A stretch of 11,526 nucleotides of DNA from Thermoplasmata archaeon (GTDB lineage Archaea; Thermoplasmatota; Thermoplasmata; Lutacidiplasmatales; UBA184). The notes under the pieces were generated by a model that made no database searches, was not told where the DNA came from, and saw only the letters and a program-made list of their open reading frames with translations. Location of the stretch: the NCBI GenBank assembly GCA_030044105.1, contig JASHWL010000008.1, positions 1 to 11,526 of the forward strand. The letters are read 5' to 3'. The translations under genes and the position numbers were made by a program. Within the stretch, counting starts at the first letter, position 1; each line of letters opens with the position of its first letter. Positions 1-6,968 of the stretch are shown here, one piece after another.

Positions 1-1110
1 GCCGGCTCGTCCTCGGTCTACCACCTGGCCCGGGACCGCGTGAGCGTGTTGGGTCTGGAACGGTACGGGCCGATGCACGCCCATGGATCGTCGCACGGGC
101 GGACGCGGGTCTACCGCTCCGCGTACTTCGAGGGACCGGAATACGTCCCGATGCTCCGGCGCGCCCAGGAACTCTGGGCGCAGCTTCAGCGGGAGAGCGG
201 GGAACGCATCCTCCAGCCGACCGGTGGGCTCGTGATCGGACGGCCGCAGAGCCCGCTCGTCCTAGGATCCCAGCGGACCGCCGAGGTCTGCGGTCTTCCG
301 CACGAGATCCTGGACTCCGACGCGGTCGGCCAACGGTTCCCCCAGTTCGCCCTCCGTCCCGACGAGGGAGCCGTGTTCGACCCGAACGCGGGCGCCCTGT
401 TTCCCGAGGCCTGCGTCGCGGCCCACGCGACCGGCGCGGCGGACGCGGGGGCCGAGCTGCACTACGGGGAGGCCGTGCTCGGATGGACCGCGAGCGCGGC
501 TTCGGTCGAGGTCCGCACCACGCGCGGGAGCCATCGCGCCCGCCACCTGGTCCTGACCGCCGGACCCTGGACGAGCCAGCTGACGCCCGAGCTCGCGCTT
601 CCGCTCGAGATCGAGCGTCAGTTCATGCTCTGGTTCTCCCCGGAGGCCCCCGGGCTCGTGGACGCCGTTCGCATGCCGGTCTTCGTCTGGGACGGAGGCG
701 ACGCGTTCCGGACCTACGGGTTGCCGGATTTCGGGGACGGGGTCAAGGTCGGTTCCTGGTTCGGCAAGCCGGCCGCCTCGCCGGAATCGGCGGACCGCGT
801 CTTCCACGAAGAGGACGGGCGACCGGTGCGGGACTTCGCCCGGGAGCGGCTGCGCGGAGTTCGGGTGCCGGAACGCGATCGGGTCTCCTGCCTGTACACG
901 AACGCCCCCGATACCCGGTTCCTCATCGGTCGCCATCCTCGCCACCCGAACGTCTTCGTGATCAGCGCCTGCTCCGGTCACGGGTTCAAGTTCACCAGCG
1001 TGATCGGCGACGTGGTCAGTCGGCTCGTCCGGGGCGAGCCGACCGGCTTCGATCTCCGCCCGTTCGATCCCGCGCGGTTCGCTGAAGCCGCCGCGCCGGC
1101 GAGATCCTAG
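1..1110 (+). CDS. FAD-dependent amine oxidoreductase, sarcosine / N-methyltryptophan oxidase family (5' truncated by window)
   Basis: The frame is open from base 1, so the true start and the dinucleotide-binding GxGxxG lie outside the window; 369 residues are visible. The visible protein begins in the end of the Rossmann helix (GSSSVYHLA) and then shows the family signature GSSHGRTRVYR. Near the C terminus is SGHGFKF. By recalled alignment to monomeric sarcosine oxidase, the cysteine of SCLYT (889-891) matches the covalent FAD-linking Cys315. The lysine of GVKVG (745-747) matches the oxygen-activating Lys265, and the lysine of GHGFKF (988-990) matches Lys348. The active-site His269 position appears to be tryptophan (757-759). 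The family oxidises secondary or N-methylated amines with O2, releasing H2O2. The substrate here is unknown, and the Trp change argues against simply calling it sarcosine oxidase. The next gene has its own promoter, so there is no operon evidence downstream. Confidence 0.9.
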   Translation, partial: AGSSSVYHLARDRVSVLGLERYGPMHAHGSSHGRTRVYRSAYFEGPEYVPMLRRAQELWAQLQRESGERILQPTGGLVIGRPQSPLVLGSQRTAEVCGLPHEILDSDAVGQRFPQFALRPDEGAVFDPNAGALFPEACVAAHATGAADAGAELHYGEAVLGWTASAASVEVRTTRGSHRARHLVLTAGPWTSQLTPELALPLEIERQFMLWFSPEAPGLVDAVRMPVFVWDGGDAFRTYGLPDFGDGVKVGSWFGKPAASPESADRVFHEEDGRPVRDFARERLRGVRVPERDRVSCLYTNAPDTRFLIGRHPRHPNVFVISACSGHGFKFTSVIGDVVSRLVRGEPTGFDLRPFDPARFAEAAAPARS

Positions 1111-1153
1111 GGATCCTCCCGCGCCCGACCCGGGCTCCCGGGGGCGTTCGAAC

Positions 1154-1160
1154 GCTTATC
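1154..1160 (+). promoter_or_regulatory. Archaeal TATA-like element for the HpcH/HpaI aldolase gene
   Basis: The A/T island GCTTATC is centred 34 bases before the ATG at 1191 in otherwise GC-rich DNA. That spacing predicts a transcript with a very short leader. A perfect 12-bp palindrome (1144-1155) abuts its upstream side. Confidence 0.5.
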
Positions 1161-1190
1161 GCCTCGGCGGCTTCCCGACGGCGCCGCGCG

Positions 1191-1940
1191 ATGACGAACT
1201 CGCTCAAGACCCGTCTGCGGGAGACCCCGCGACCGTCGTTCGGGACCTGGATCTCGTCCGCCTCCGTCGTGGTGGTCGACGCGCTCAAGGAAGCGGGCTT
1301 CGACTGGATGATGATCGACACGGAGCACTCGCCGGTCAGCTCGGAGACGCTCGCGACCATGATCGCGGTGCTCGGCACGGAGGGCCCGACCCCGCTCGTC
1401 CGCGTCGGAGACGTCAACCAGTACCTCATCAAGCAGGCCCTGGACGCCGGCGCCCGCGGAGTGCTGGTTCCCCTCGTGAACTCCGAGGCTCAGGCGCGGC
1501 AATCGGTCGCCTTCGCGAAGTACCCGCCCGCGGGCGTGCGCGGTGCGGCGGCCGCCGCGGCTTCGCGCTACGGGACCCAGCTGGGCGCCTACCTCCGCCG
1601 GGCCAACGAGGACACGCTGGTGGGCGTCCAGATCGAGACCCGGCAGGCGCTCGAGAACCTGGAGTCGATCGCCGGCGTCGAGGGCGTGGACCTTCTCTTT
1701 GTGGGCCCGCAGGACCTCACCTTGAGCCTCGGTCTGGTGGACGCTCGAAGCGATCCGAAGGTTCGCGACGCGATGCGGAGCGTGGTGTCGGCCTGCGAGC
1801 GGCACGGCAAGGTCCCGGGCACGCTGGTCGTGAGCCCGGAGGAGAAGCGGACGGCGCTGGACCTGGGATTCCGCTTCGTCTCGCTCGCGGCGGATGTGCG
1901 ATTCCTCCTCCAGGGCGCGTCCGACTTCCTGAAGGCGTAG
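1191..1940 (+). CDS. HpcH/HpaI family class II aldolase
   Basis: The 249-residue protein spans the whole HpcH/HpaI TIM-barrel family. These metal-dependent enzymes make or cleave 4-hydroxy-2-oxoacids by pyruvate aldol chemistry. The family pattern runs through the sequence: FGTWISS near residue 17, GFDWMMIDTEH (36-46), GARGVLVPLV (87-96), VGVQIET (144-150) and FVGPQDLTLSLGL (170-182). His46, Arg71, Glu149 and Asp175 fall almost exactly on His45, Arg70, Glu149 and Asp175 of E. coli HpcH, that is the base, the pyruvate-binding arginine and the metal ligands. The catalytic core therefore looks intact. The ATG at 1191 is chosen because the protein start matches the family and a TATA-like box sits 34 bases upstream. 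The true substrate cannot be read from the sequence, and no other homoprotocatechuate-pathway gene is nearby. Confidence 0.92.
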   Translation: MTNSLKTRLRETPRPSFGTWISSASVVVVDALKEAGFDWMMIDTEHSPVSSETLATMIAVLGTEGPTPLVRVGDVNQYLIKQALDAGARGVLVPLVNSEAQARQSVAFAKYPPAGVRGAAAAAASRYGTQLGAYLRRANEDTLVGVQIETRQALENLESIAGVEGVDLLFVGPQDLTLSLGLVDARSDPKVRDAMRSVVSACERHGKVPGTLVVSPEEKRTALDLGFRFVSLAADVRFLLQGASDFLKA

Positions 1941-1960
1941 CGAGCCACGGCGGTGCGGAG

Positions 1961-1967
1961 ATTTATG
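1961..1967 (+). promoter_or_regulatory. TATA-like element for the mini-MscS gene
   Basis: ATTTATG is the only A/T island in the 60 bases between the aldolase stop and this gene. Its centre lies 15 bases before the ATG at 1979 but about 36 bases before the in-frame ATG at 2000. Other genes in this window have 26-40 bases, so it favours 2000 as the real start. Confidence 0.5.
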
Positions 1968-1999
1968 AGCCGACCGACATGGCCCGGGGTCGATCTGGC

Positions 2000-2506
2000 A
2001 TGACCACGCTCTCGACCGGGGTCTTCATCCTCGACTTCGTGCTGCTGGTGCTTCTCCCCGTCGTCCTCGGCCTGTGGCTGAGCGTCCGACTCGGGGACTG
2101 GGCGCGGAACCGCAAGGCGAAGCCCCTGACCGTTCGGATGATCCGGATCGTCGTCGGATCCGTCGGGATCGGCGTGGCGCTCTGGGGCGCCACGATCGCG
2201 TTCGGACCCCTCAGCCTCCTCTCGACGCTCACGGTCTCGGCCATCGCCACGATCACGATCTCGCTCGCGCTCCAGACGACGCTCTCGAACATCATCGCCG
2301 GGTTCGTGCTCCTTCGGACCCGGTTCCTGCGCGTCGGGGACACGGTCCAGTTCAGCGGCATCAAGGGCACGATCGTGGCCCTCGGATTGATCGAGGTTGT
2401 CATCCGCACCGACACCGGCACGCTCGCGGTGGTGAGCAACGCGAACCTGTTGAGCGGCCCGATGCTGAACTTCACGGCGACGACGCGCCTCGCGGGCGAT
2501 TACTGA
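2000..2506 (+). CDS. Short MscS-family mechanosensitive channel-like protein
   Basis: The 168-residue membrane protein has three predicted helices at roughly residues 6-30, 48-67 and 74-100. The third carries the MscS pore-helix pattern, with TTLSNIIAGFVLL followed by FLRVGDTVQFSGIKGTIV. The small beta domain follows, ending in VVSNANLLSGPMLNF, which resembles the MscS motif IPNSKLLSSPIINYS. MscS channels open under membrane tension and release solutes during hypo-osmotic shock. Compared with E. coli MscS (286 residues), this protein keeps TM3 and the beta domain but stops about where the C-terminal alpha/beta cage should begin. The start at 2000 is preferred over the in-frame ATG at 1979 (7 residues longer) on promoter spacing. 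The gene's last 35 bases overlap the 3' end of the opposing methyltransferase gene. The family is clear; gating behaviour is not. Confidence 0.85.
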   Translation: MTTLSTGVFILDFVLLVLLPVVLGLWLSVRLGDWARNRKAKPLTVRMIRIVVGSVGIGVALWGATIAFGPLSLLSTLTVSAIATITISLALQTTLSNIIAGFVLLRTRFLRVGDTVQFSGIKGTIVALGLIEVVIRTDTGTLAVVSNANLLSGPMLNFTATTRLAGDY

Positions 2507-3374
2507 CCGGCGAGTCCTCCGGACGGCAGGCCGCGCCGACGAGGAGCTCGCAGGGAGCTCCCGGGGTCGAGGGGCCGGCGAACCCGGAGATCGCCGCGGC
2601 CACTTCGGACCACGCGAGGGCCTGCCGATCCTCAGGGAGCTCGTCGACGATGCCACCCAGGAGCATCCGGTAGAACCGGAGCAGGTCCGTGGGATCCTCG
2701 AACCGCAGCGGGCAGGGGATCCGTTCGACGCGAACCTGGGCAAGACCGGCCTCCGCGATCACGCCCTCGAGCCGTCCCGGCCGCGACAGCGAGAAGGGCC
2801 CCGGGCCCCCGGGGGCCTCACGCTCGGGCCCCTCGGGATGGGCCCACCGCGTCAGGATCTCGGAGGGGCGCACCAGGAATCCGTTCCGCTCCGGGGGCCC
2901 GAAGACGCTCACCGCCACGCGGCCGCCGGGCCGTAGCAACCCGCGCCACGACCGGAGCGCCTCGACGGGTCGGTGAAAGAACATCAACGCCTGCCGGCAG
3001 GCGATCGCGTCGAGGGGGGCCAGCGCCGGATCCGGCTGTTCGCCGTCCATGACCTCTGTGTCGACGTTCCTCAGGCCCAGCCGGTCGGCATTCCGCCGGG
3101 CCAATCGGACCATCCCGGGCGCGCCGTCCGTGGCGATCACTCGACCCGTGGGCCCGACCTCCCGCGAGAGCGCGGAGGTCCAGGCCCCGGCGCCCGCGGC
3201 GACTTCGAGGACCCGGTTCCCCGACCGGAGGGCGAGCTGTGCCATCAGCCGGCGCGTGGCGGGCTCGAACCACGCGTTGATGATGCGGGTCCGTTCGTCC
3301 CATTGCTCGGCCAGGCGGTCCCAAGACTCGAGGATGGCCCGCTTCTCGGCCTCCGCCCGGTCCGGTCCGACCAC
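2472..3374 (-). CDS. Class I SAM-dependent methyltransferase (UbiE/Methyltransf_11-like)
   Basis: The 300-residue protein has a Rossmann-type methyltransferase domain. Motif I is VLEVAAGAGAWT (residues 55-66). An acidic residue ends strand 2 (D83 in VIATDGAPGM), VMDGEQ (108-113) gives the post-II acidic position, and LLRPGGRVAVSVFG (146-159) is the typical strand-5 region. The family moves a methyl group from S-adenosylmethionine to small molecules such as quinones. The acceptor here cannot be named, and no quinone or lipid genes adjoin. Translation starts at GTG; an upstream in-frame stop rules out a longer form. It sits 57 bases after tag on the same strand with no TATA-like box between, so the two are probably co-transcribed. 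Its stop lies inside the opposing channel gene, giving a 35-base tail-to-tail overlap. Confidence 0.88.
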   Translation of the reverse strand: MVGPDRAEAEKRAILESWDRLAEQWDERTRIINAWFEPATRRLMAQLALRSGNRVLEVAAGAGAWTSALSREVGPTGRVIATDGAPGMVRLARRNADRLGLRNVDTEVMDGEQPDPALAPLDAIACRQALMFFHRPVEALRSWRGLLRPGGRVAVSVFGPPERNGFLVRPSEILTRWAHPEGPEREAPGGPGPFSLSRPGRLEGVIAEAGLAQVRVERIPCPLRFEDPTDLLRFYRMLLGGIVDELPEDRQALAWSEVAAAISGFAGPSTPGAPCELLVGAACRPEDSPVSNRPRGASSP

Positions 3375-3431
3375 GAGCCTGGTCCCCGTCGACCGTCCAC
3401 GTCTCGCGGATCGGATCTCTCGGCGCGAGGG

Positions 3432-4007
3432 CTACGGCGCGAGCGCCCGGATCTGGGGATAGCGGAAGCAGTCGACCAGGTGGTCGTTGACCATGCCGAC
3501 CGCCTGCATGTGCGCGTAGATGATCGTCGAGCCGACGAAGCGGAAGCCGCGCTCCTTCAGGTCCTCGCTCCACGCGTCGGACTCCGGTGACGTGGCCGGG
3601 ATGCCCGACGTCCGGGTCCAACGATGGCGCTGCGGTCGGCCGCCCACGAACTTCCAGCAGTACGCGTCGAAGCTGCCGAACTCCCTCTGGATCGCGCGGA
3701 ACGCGCGAGCGTTGGTGACGGCGGACTCGATCTTCCGTCGGTTCCGGACGATGCCCGGATCGGACGAGAGGGCCCGCACCCGGGCGGAAGAGAAGCGCGC
3801 GACCTTGGACGGGTCGAACCGCGCGAACGCCCGCTCGTAGCCCGCGCGCTTGTGGAGGATCGTCGACCAGCTCAACCCGGCCTGCGCGCCTTCCAGCACG
3901 AGGAACTCGAAGTGCTTCCGATCCTCATGCACCGGCACGCCCCACTCCCTATCGTGATACGCGCACATTTCCGGGTCGTCGAGCGACGCCCACGCGCAGC
4001 GCTTCAT
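3432..4007 (-). CDS. tag: DNA-3-methyladenine glycosylase I
   Basis: The 191-residue protein is full length for Tag, which removes 3-methyladenine from alkylated DNA to begin base-excision repair. The zinc-snap ligands of E. coli Tag (Cys4, His17, His175, Cys179) are matched by Cys4, His18, His176 and Cys180. The family blocks RCAWA, YHDREWGVPVHEDRKHFE, LEGAQAGLSW, NRRKIESAVTNA, GSFDAYCW, KERGFRFVGSTIIYAHMQA and GMVNDH are all present in order. Glu39 and Trp47 correspond to the recognition-pocket Glu38 and Trp46. A frame continues upstream to 4193, but that extension is arginine/proline-rich and unlike the family. The ATG at 4007 begins exactly at the conserved MKRCAW and has a GGAGG Shine-Dalgarno four bases before it. 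It is probably the first gene of a unit with the methyltransferase. Confidence 0.96.
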   Translation of the reverse strand: MKRCAWASLDDPEMCAYHDREWGVPVHEDRKHFEFLVLEGAQAGLSWSTILHKRAGYERAFARFDPSKVARFSSARVRALSSDPGIVRNRRKIESAVTNARAFRAIQREFGSFDAYCWKFVGGRPQRHRWTRTSGIPATSPESDAWSEDLKERGFRFVGSTIIYAHMQAVGMVNDHLVDCFRYPQIRALAP

Positions 4008-4070
4008 GTTCCTCCGCCCGGCGGCGCGGGAGGTACCGCGGCCGGGCGGCTCCCGCACCGCGGGAGCGGT

Positions 4071-4075
4071 CTTAA
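4071..4075 (-). promoter_or_regulatory. Possible TATA-like element for tag
   Basis: On the minus strand this reads TTAAG in GC-rich surroundings, about 66 bases before the tag ATG. It would give a leader of roughly 40 bases containing the GGAGG ribosome site, unlike the near-leaderless genes elsewhere in the window. A 6-bp stem (TCCCGC-ACC-GCGGGA, 4051-4065) lies between it and the predicted transcription start. Confidence 0.35.
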
Positions 4076-4211
4076 CGGCGTACGGCGAGACGGGGGACGA
4101 CGGTCGTACCCTTCGCCTTTCGGGGAGTCCCACTCTCGAGGACGATCCCCTCGCCGCAGGGGGGGGTGGTCCCGGTCCAGAAGAATCTTCCACCGGCGGG
4201 AATCCGCATCT

Positions 4212-4228
4212 TCATATCCTATCATATC
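4212..4228 (+). promoter_or_regulatory. Twin TATA-like promoter of the first C2H2 mini-protein
   Basis: This is the most A/T-rich stretch in the window. TCATATC occurs twice, at 4212-4218 and 4222-4228, ten bases (one helical turn) apart. The first copy is centred 26 bases before the ATG at 4241, the classic leaderless spacing. The second is only 16 bases away and may be a regulator site or an alternative box. Confidence 0.6.
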
Positions 4229-4240
4229 TTACATGCCGGC

Positions 4241-4432
4241 ATGACCGACTACGTCGAGTGCCCGTTCTGCGATCGGATCTTCGAGACCGAGTCGTACCAC
4301 GGGCTGGTCCACGGCAATCCCCTCGAGGCGCACATCCGGACGGACCACGCGATGGTCAAGGTCCGGAAAGGCTCGAACTATCGCTGGATCTCCGCGCACG
4401 AAGCGCGGCGGCGCGTTGCGAAGAGCGGCTGA
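4241..4432 (+). CDS. C2H2-type zinc-finger mini-protein (paralogue 1)
   Basis: The protein is 63 residues and has no named family that I recognise. It carries Cys7-x2-Cys10 in ECPFC and, 20 residues later, His31-x4-His36 in EAHIRTDH, a plausible single zinc finger. A conserved basic tail, MVKVRKGSNYRW (38-49), follows. About 42 of 63 residues match the protein encoded at 6969-7169, and the match starts exactly at MTDY. That supports ATG 4241 over the upstream in-frame start at 4166, as does a TATA-like box 26 bases before it. The start codon lies within the 12-bp palindrome CATGCCGGCATG (4232-4243). The finger plus a basic, aromatic tail would suit nucleic-acid binding, but that is inference. 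It precedes the usp gene by 55 bases on the same strand and may regulate or be co-transcribed with it. Confidence 0.85.
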   Translation: MTDYVECPFCDRIFETESYHGLVHGNPLEAHIRTDHAMVKVRKGSNYRWISAHEARRRVAKSG

Positions 4433-4487
4433 TCCTCCCGACCTGCGCCCGAATGCTGCCGAGCGAGGGGAGCGAGGTCCGGACGTC

Positions 4488-5066
4488 GTGGCGGCCCCCG
4501 ATCCCGACCCGTCCCCTCCGAAGGAGGGGCTGAGCGTTACGGCCGTCGAACCGACCGGTCCCTCCCACCGCCCGTTCCGCTCGGTGCTCCTCGCGCTGGA
4601 TCGGAAGGACCGGGACGGATTTCGTGGGACCTCGCCCTGGGACGTCGTTCGGTGGACCGGGGCGCGCCTCACCATCTGCCACGTGGTGATGCGACCGACC
4701 GCCTACGCGAGCAACGAGGCGGACGGGGCGCCTGCCGACGCGGAAGAGCGGGGGATCCTGCAAACGCTGCGCGCGACGGCGGTCACCGAGCTGGGCCCCG
4801 CGGGTCGCGCTGTCGAGATCCGGATCCTCCACGGGGACGTGGGTCAGCGGATCTGCGAGTTCGCGGAGTACCTCCACGCCGACCTGATCGTGATGGGTCC
4901 CCGCCAGAAAGGAGGCCTCGCGCGGGCGCTGCGCGGGAGCGTGAGCCGGTATGTGGTCGCGAACGCACGCGTCTCGGTGATCGTCCTCGGAATGTCCGGC
5001 CACGGTCCGGAGTCGGGCAGTTCCGACCCGATCGCCCCGGTAAGCCCGCGTCCTAGGATCGACTGA
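4488..5066 (+). CDS. Universal stress protein (UspA family)
   Basis: The 192-residue protein has one Usp domain at about residues 30-168. RSVLLALD (31-38) is the first strand, with the usual acidic residue. IRILHGDVGQRICEFAEYLHADLIVMG then leads to the nucleotide loop, GPRQ (137-140) and RGSVS (149-153). The canonical G-x2-G-x9-G-[ST] loop here reads G137-x2-Q140-x9-G150-S151, so its second glycine is glutamine and ATP binding may be altered. No ATG begins the domain. GTG 4488 is preferred because it is preceded by a GAGGT ribosome-site-like motif, though the frame is open upstream to a TTG at 4416. The N-terminal 28 residues and the last 20 are low-complexity. The CLC gene begins 6 bases after its stop, so the two are very probably translated from one mRNA, suggesting stress or energy sensing linked to anion flux. 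Confidence 0.87.
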   Translation: MAAPDPDPSPPKEGLSVTAVEPTGPSHRPFRSVLLALDRKDRDGFRGTSPWDVVRWTGARLTICHVVMRPTAYASNEADGAPADAEERGILQTLRATAVTELGPAGRAVEIRILHGDVGQRICEFAEYLHADLIVMGPRQKGGLARALRGSVSRYVVANARVSVIVLGMSGHGPESGSSDPIAPVSPRPRID

Positions 5067-5072
5067 CTTCCC

Positions 5073-6908
5073 ATGGTCGCGAGCGTCGCTCCGCCGTCCG
5101 GCCGACCGCTGGGCGCCGCGGAGCTCGGGGACTTCACGACCGCGAATCGGCGCATGCTCTACGTCGTCGGGGCGGCCCTGGTCATCGGGGTCATCGCGGC
5201 GTTCATCGCGGTCGCGCTGCTCGACCTGATCGGCTTCTTCACGAACCTGTTCTACTACGGTCGGATCTCCTTCTCGTTCGCCTCTCCGGCCGGCAACTCG
5301 CTGGGGCTGCTCGCGATCGGCGTGCCGGTCCTCGGCGGGCTGATCGTCGGGGTGATCGCGCGCTTCGGCTCCGAACGCGTCCGCGGACACGGGATCCCCG
5401 AGGCCATCGAGTCGATCCTGATGAACCGCAGCAAGATCGAACCGAAGGTCACGGTGCTGAAACCGGTCGCGACGGCGATCTCGATCGGGAGCGGGGGACC
5501 GTTCGGCGCCGAGGGTCCGATCATCATGACCGGCGGCGCGTTCGGCTCGGTCCTGGGCCAGTTCCTCCGGATCTCGGGCAGCGAGCGCAAGACGCTGCTG
5601 GTCGCGGGAGCCGCCGCGGGCATGGCGGCCACGTTCAACAGCCCGCTCGCGGCCGTGCTCCTCTCGGTCGAGCTGCTGCTCTTCGAGTGGAAGCCCCGGA
5701 GCCTGATCCCCGTCGGCGCGGCGGTCTCCGTCGCGACCGTCGTGCGCTGGCAGCTGATCGGCTCGAATCCGCTGTTCCCGATCGCGGCGACGGTCGCGCC
5801 GACGGCCACGACGCTGGGCTCGGCCCTCCTCCTGGGCGCGGTGGCGGGACTCCTGTCCTTGGTGCTCACCTGGTCGGTCTACGCGACCGAGGACTCGTTC
5901 CGCCGCCTGCCGATCCACTGGATGTGGTGGCCCGCCCTGGGCGGCATCGCGATCGGGATCGGAGGTCTGATCGCACCCCGCGCGCTGGGCGTCGGGTACA
6001 ACTCGATCGATGCGCTGCTGCTCGCGCAGCTGGGCCTCGCGGTCGTGCTGGGCCTGCTCATCGTCAAGGCCGTGATCTGGGCGATCTCGCTCGGGTCGGG
6101 GACCTCCGGGGGCGTCCTGGCGCCGCTCCTCATCATGGGAGGCTCGATGGGGGCCCTGCTCGCGCTCGTGCTGCCCGGGGGCTCGGTGCCGCTCTTCGTG
6201 CTGGTCGGGATGGGAGCGATGATCGGCGGGACGATGCGGTCGCCCTTCACGGGCGTGGTGTTCGCGCTCGAGCTGACGCACGACTTCGAGGCGCTGTTCC
6301 CGCTCCTGGTCGCGGCTCTCACGGCCGACGCGGTCACGGTCCTCCTGATGCGTCGGTCGATCCTCACCGAGAAGGTCGCTCGACGCGGCGTGCACGTCGC
6401 GCGGGAGTACTCGATCGACCCGCTCGAGCGGATCCCCGTGCGGTCGGTGATGCACACGTCGCTGACGCTGATCCCGGGGGACGTGAGCGTCGAGGAGGCC
6501 CTCCGCGTGTCGGTCGAACCCGAGGGCGATGAGGTGGGGCTCGTGGCGGTCGCGCCGGGCGGGCAGACGCTCGGGTTCGTCTCGCGACGCGACCTCGAGG
6601 CGTTCCTCGCCCGAGGAGGCGATCCCTCGGCCCCCGTGAGCGGGCGGCTCCTTCCCCTCTCGGTCGCCACGTTCCCGGACGAACCGGTGCGGGTCGCCAT
6701 CGACCGTCTCACCCCCCTGGACGCGAGCGCGCTTCCGGTGGCCGACGCCGGAGGACCGACCCACATCGTCGGGTTCATCACGCGAGAGTCGCCGTTCGAG
6801 GCGCGTGCCATCTGGAACGAGAACGAACAGGAACGGGAGCGGTCGCTCACGTTCTCGTGGCCGAGAGGATGGCCCTGGCCGAACCGAGGCGACGAGGACC
6901 CCCCGTGA
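5073..6908 (+). CDS. CLC-family chloride channel/transporter with C-terminal CBS domains
   Basis: The 611-residue membrane protein has a CLC core at about residues 28-440 and a CBS pair at about 454-575. CLC signatures are GHGIPEA (105-111), GSGGPFGAEGP (139-149), FNSPLAAVLLSVE (188-200) and GSGTSGGVLAP (341-351). The gating glutamate is Glu147. Against E. coli ClC-ec1 as I recall it, the Ser107 position is His106, the internal proton glutamate (Glu203) is Leu201, and the pore tyrosine (Tyr445) is probably Leu431. Passive conduction or non-standard coupling is therefore possible. The CBS part contains VRSVMHTSLTLIPGDVSVEEAL and GFVSRRDL, then VGFITRES; such pairs usually bind adenine nucleotides. 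The tail (576-611) is charged and tryptophan-rich. It lies 6 bases behind the usp gene, an operon-like spacing. The family assignment is certain; channel versus antiporter is not. Confidence 0.95.
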   Translation: MVASVAPPSGRPLGAAELGDFTTANRRMLYVVGAALVIGVIAAFIAVALLDLIGFFTNLFYYGRISFSFASPAGNSLGLLAIGVPVLGGLIVGVIARFGSERVRGHGIPEAIESILMNRSKIEPKVTVLKPVATAISIGSGGPFGAEGPIIMTGGAFGSVLGQFLRISGSERKTLLVAGAAAGMAATFNSPLAAVLLSVELLLFEWKPRSLIPVGAAVSVATVVRWQLIGSNPLFPIAATVAPTATTLGSALLLGAVAGLLSLVLTWSVYATEDSFRRLPIHWMWWPALGGIAIGIGGLIAPRALGVGYNSIDALLLAQLGLAVVLGLLIVKAVIWAISLGSGTSGGVLAPLLIMGGSMGALLALVLPGGSVPLFVLVGMGAMIGGTMRSPFTGVVFALELTHDFEALFPLLVAALTADAVTVLLMRRSILTEKVARRGVHVAREYSIDPLERIPVRSVMHTSLTLIPGDVSVEEALRVSVEPEGDEVGLVAVAPGGQTLGFVSRRDLEAFLARGGDPSAPVSGRLLPLSVATFPDEPVRVAIDRLTPLDASALPVADAGGPTHIVGFITRESPFEARAIWNENEQERERSLTFSWPRGWPWPNRGDEDPP

Positions 6909-6916
6909 GCGGGGGG
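6899..6916. terminator. GC hairpin at the end of the CLC gene, possible terminator
   Basis: CCCCCC-GTGAGC-GGGGGG can form a six-pair G/C stem whose loop holds the TGA stop of the CLC gene. It lies before the converging mini-protein gene (stop at 6969). There is no following T tract, so a terminator role is only suggested. Confidence 0.25.
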
Positions 6917-6968
6917 TGTCCGCGGGAGACCGGTCGTCGAACCGAGGGCGGCGCGTGGGGAAGCGGGC

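Noticed and set aside
1107..2743. Long minus-strand open frames across the aldolase and mscS genes
   Set aside because: They are composition shadows of GC-rich genes, rich in Arg/Pro/Asp and without recognisable motifs.
4008..4193. N-terminal extension of tag up to an in-frame start at 4193
   Set aside because: The extra 62 residues are Arg/Pro/Ser-rich and absent from the family, while the ATG at 4007 has a GGAGG site and begins exactly at the conserved zinc-ligand motif.
4356..6764. Open frame of about 800 codons on the minus strand, antisense to the usp and CLC genes
   Set aside because: Its translation is a run of Arg, Asp, Glu, His and Gln with no domain or membrane pattern. It mirrors the codon bias of the plus-strand CLC gene, whose motifs are unmistakable.
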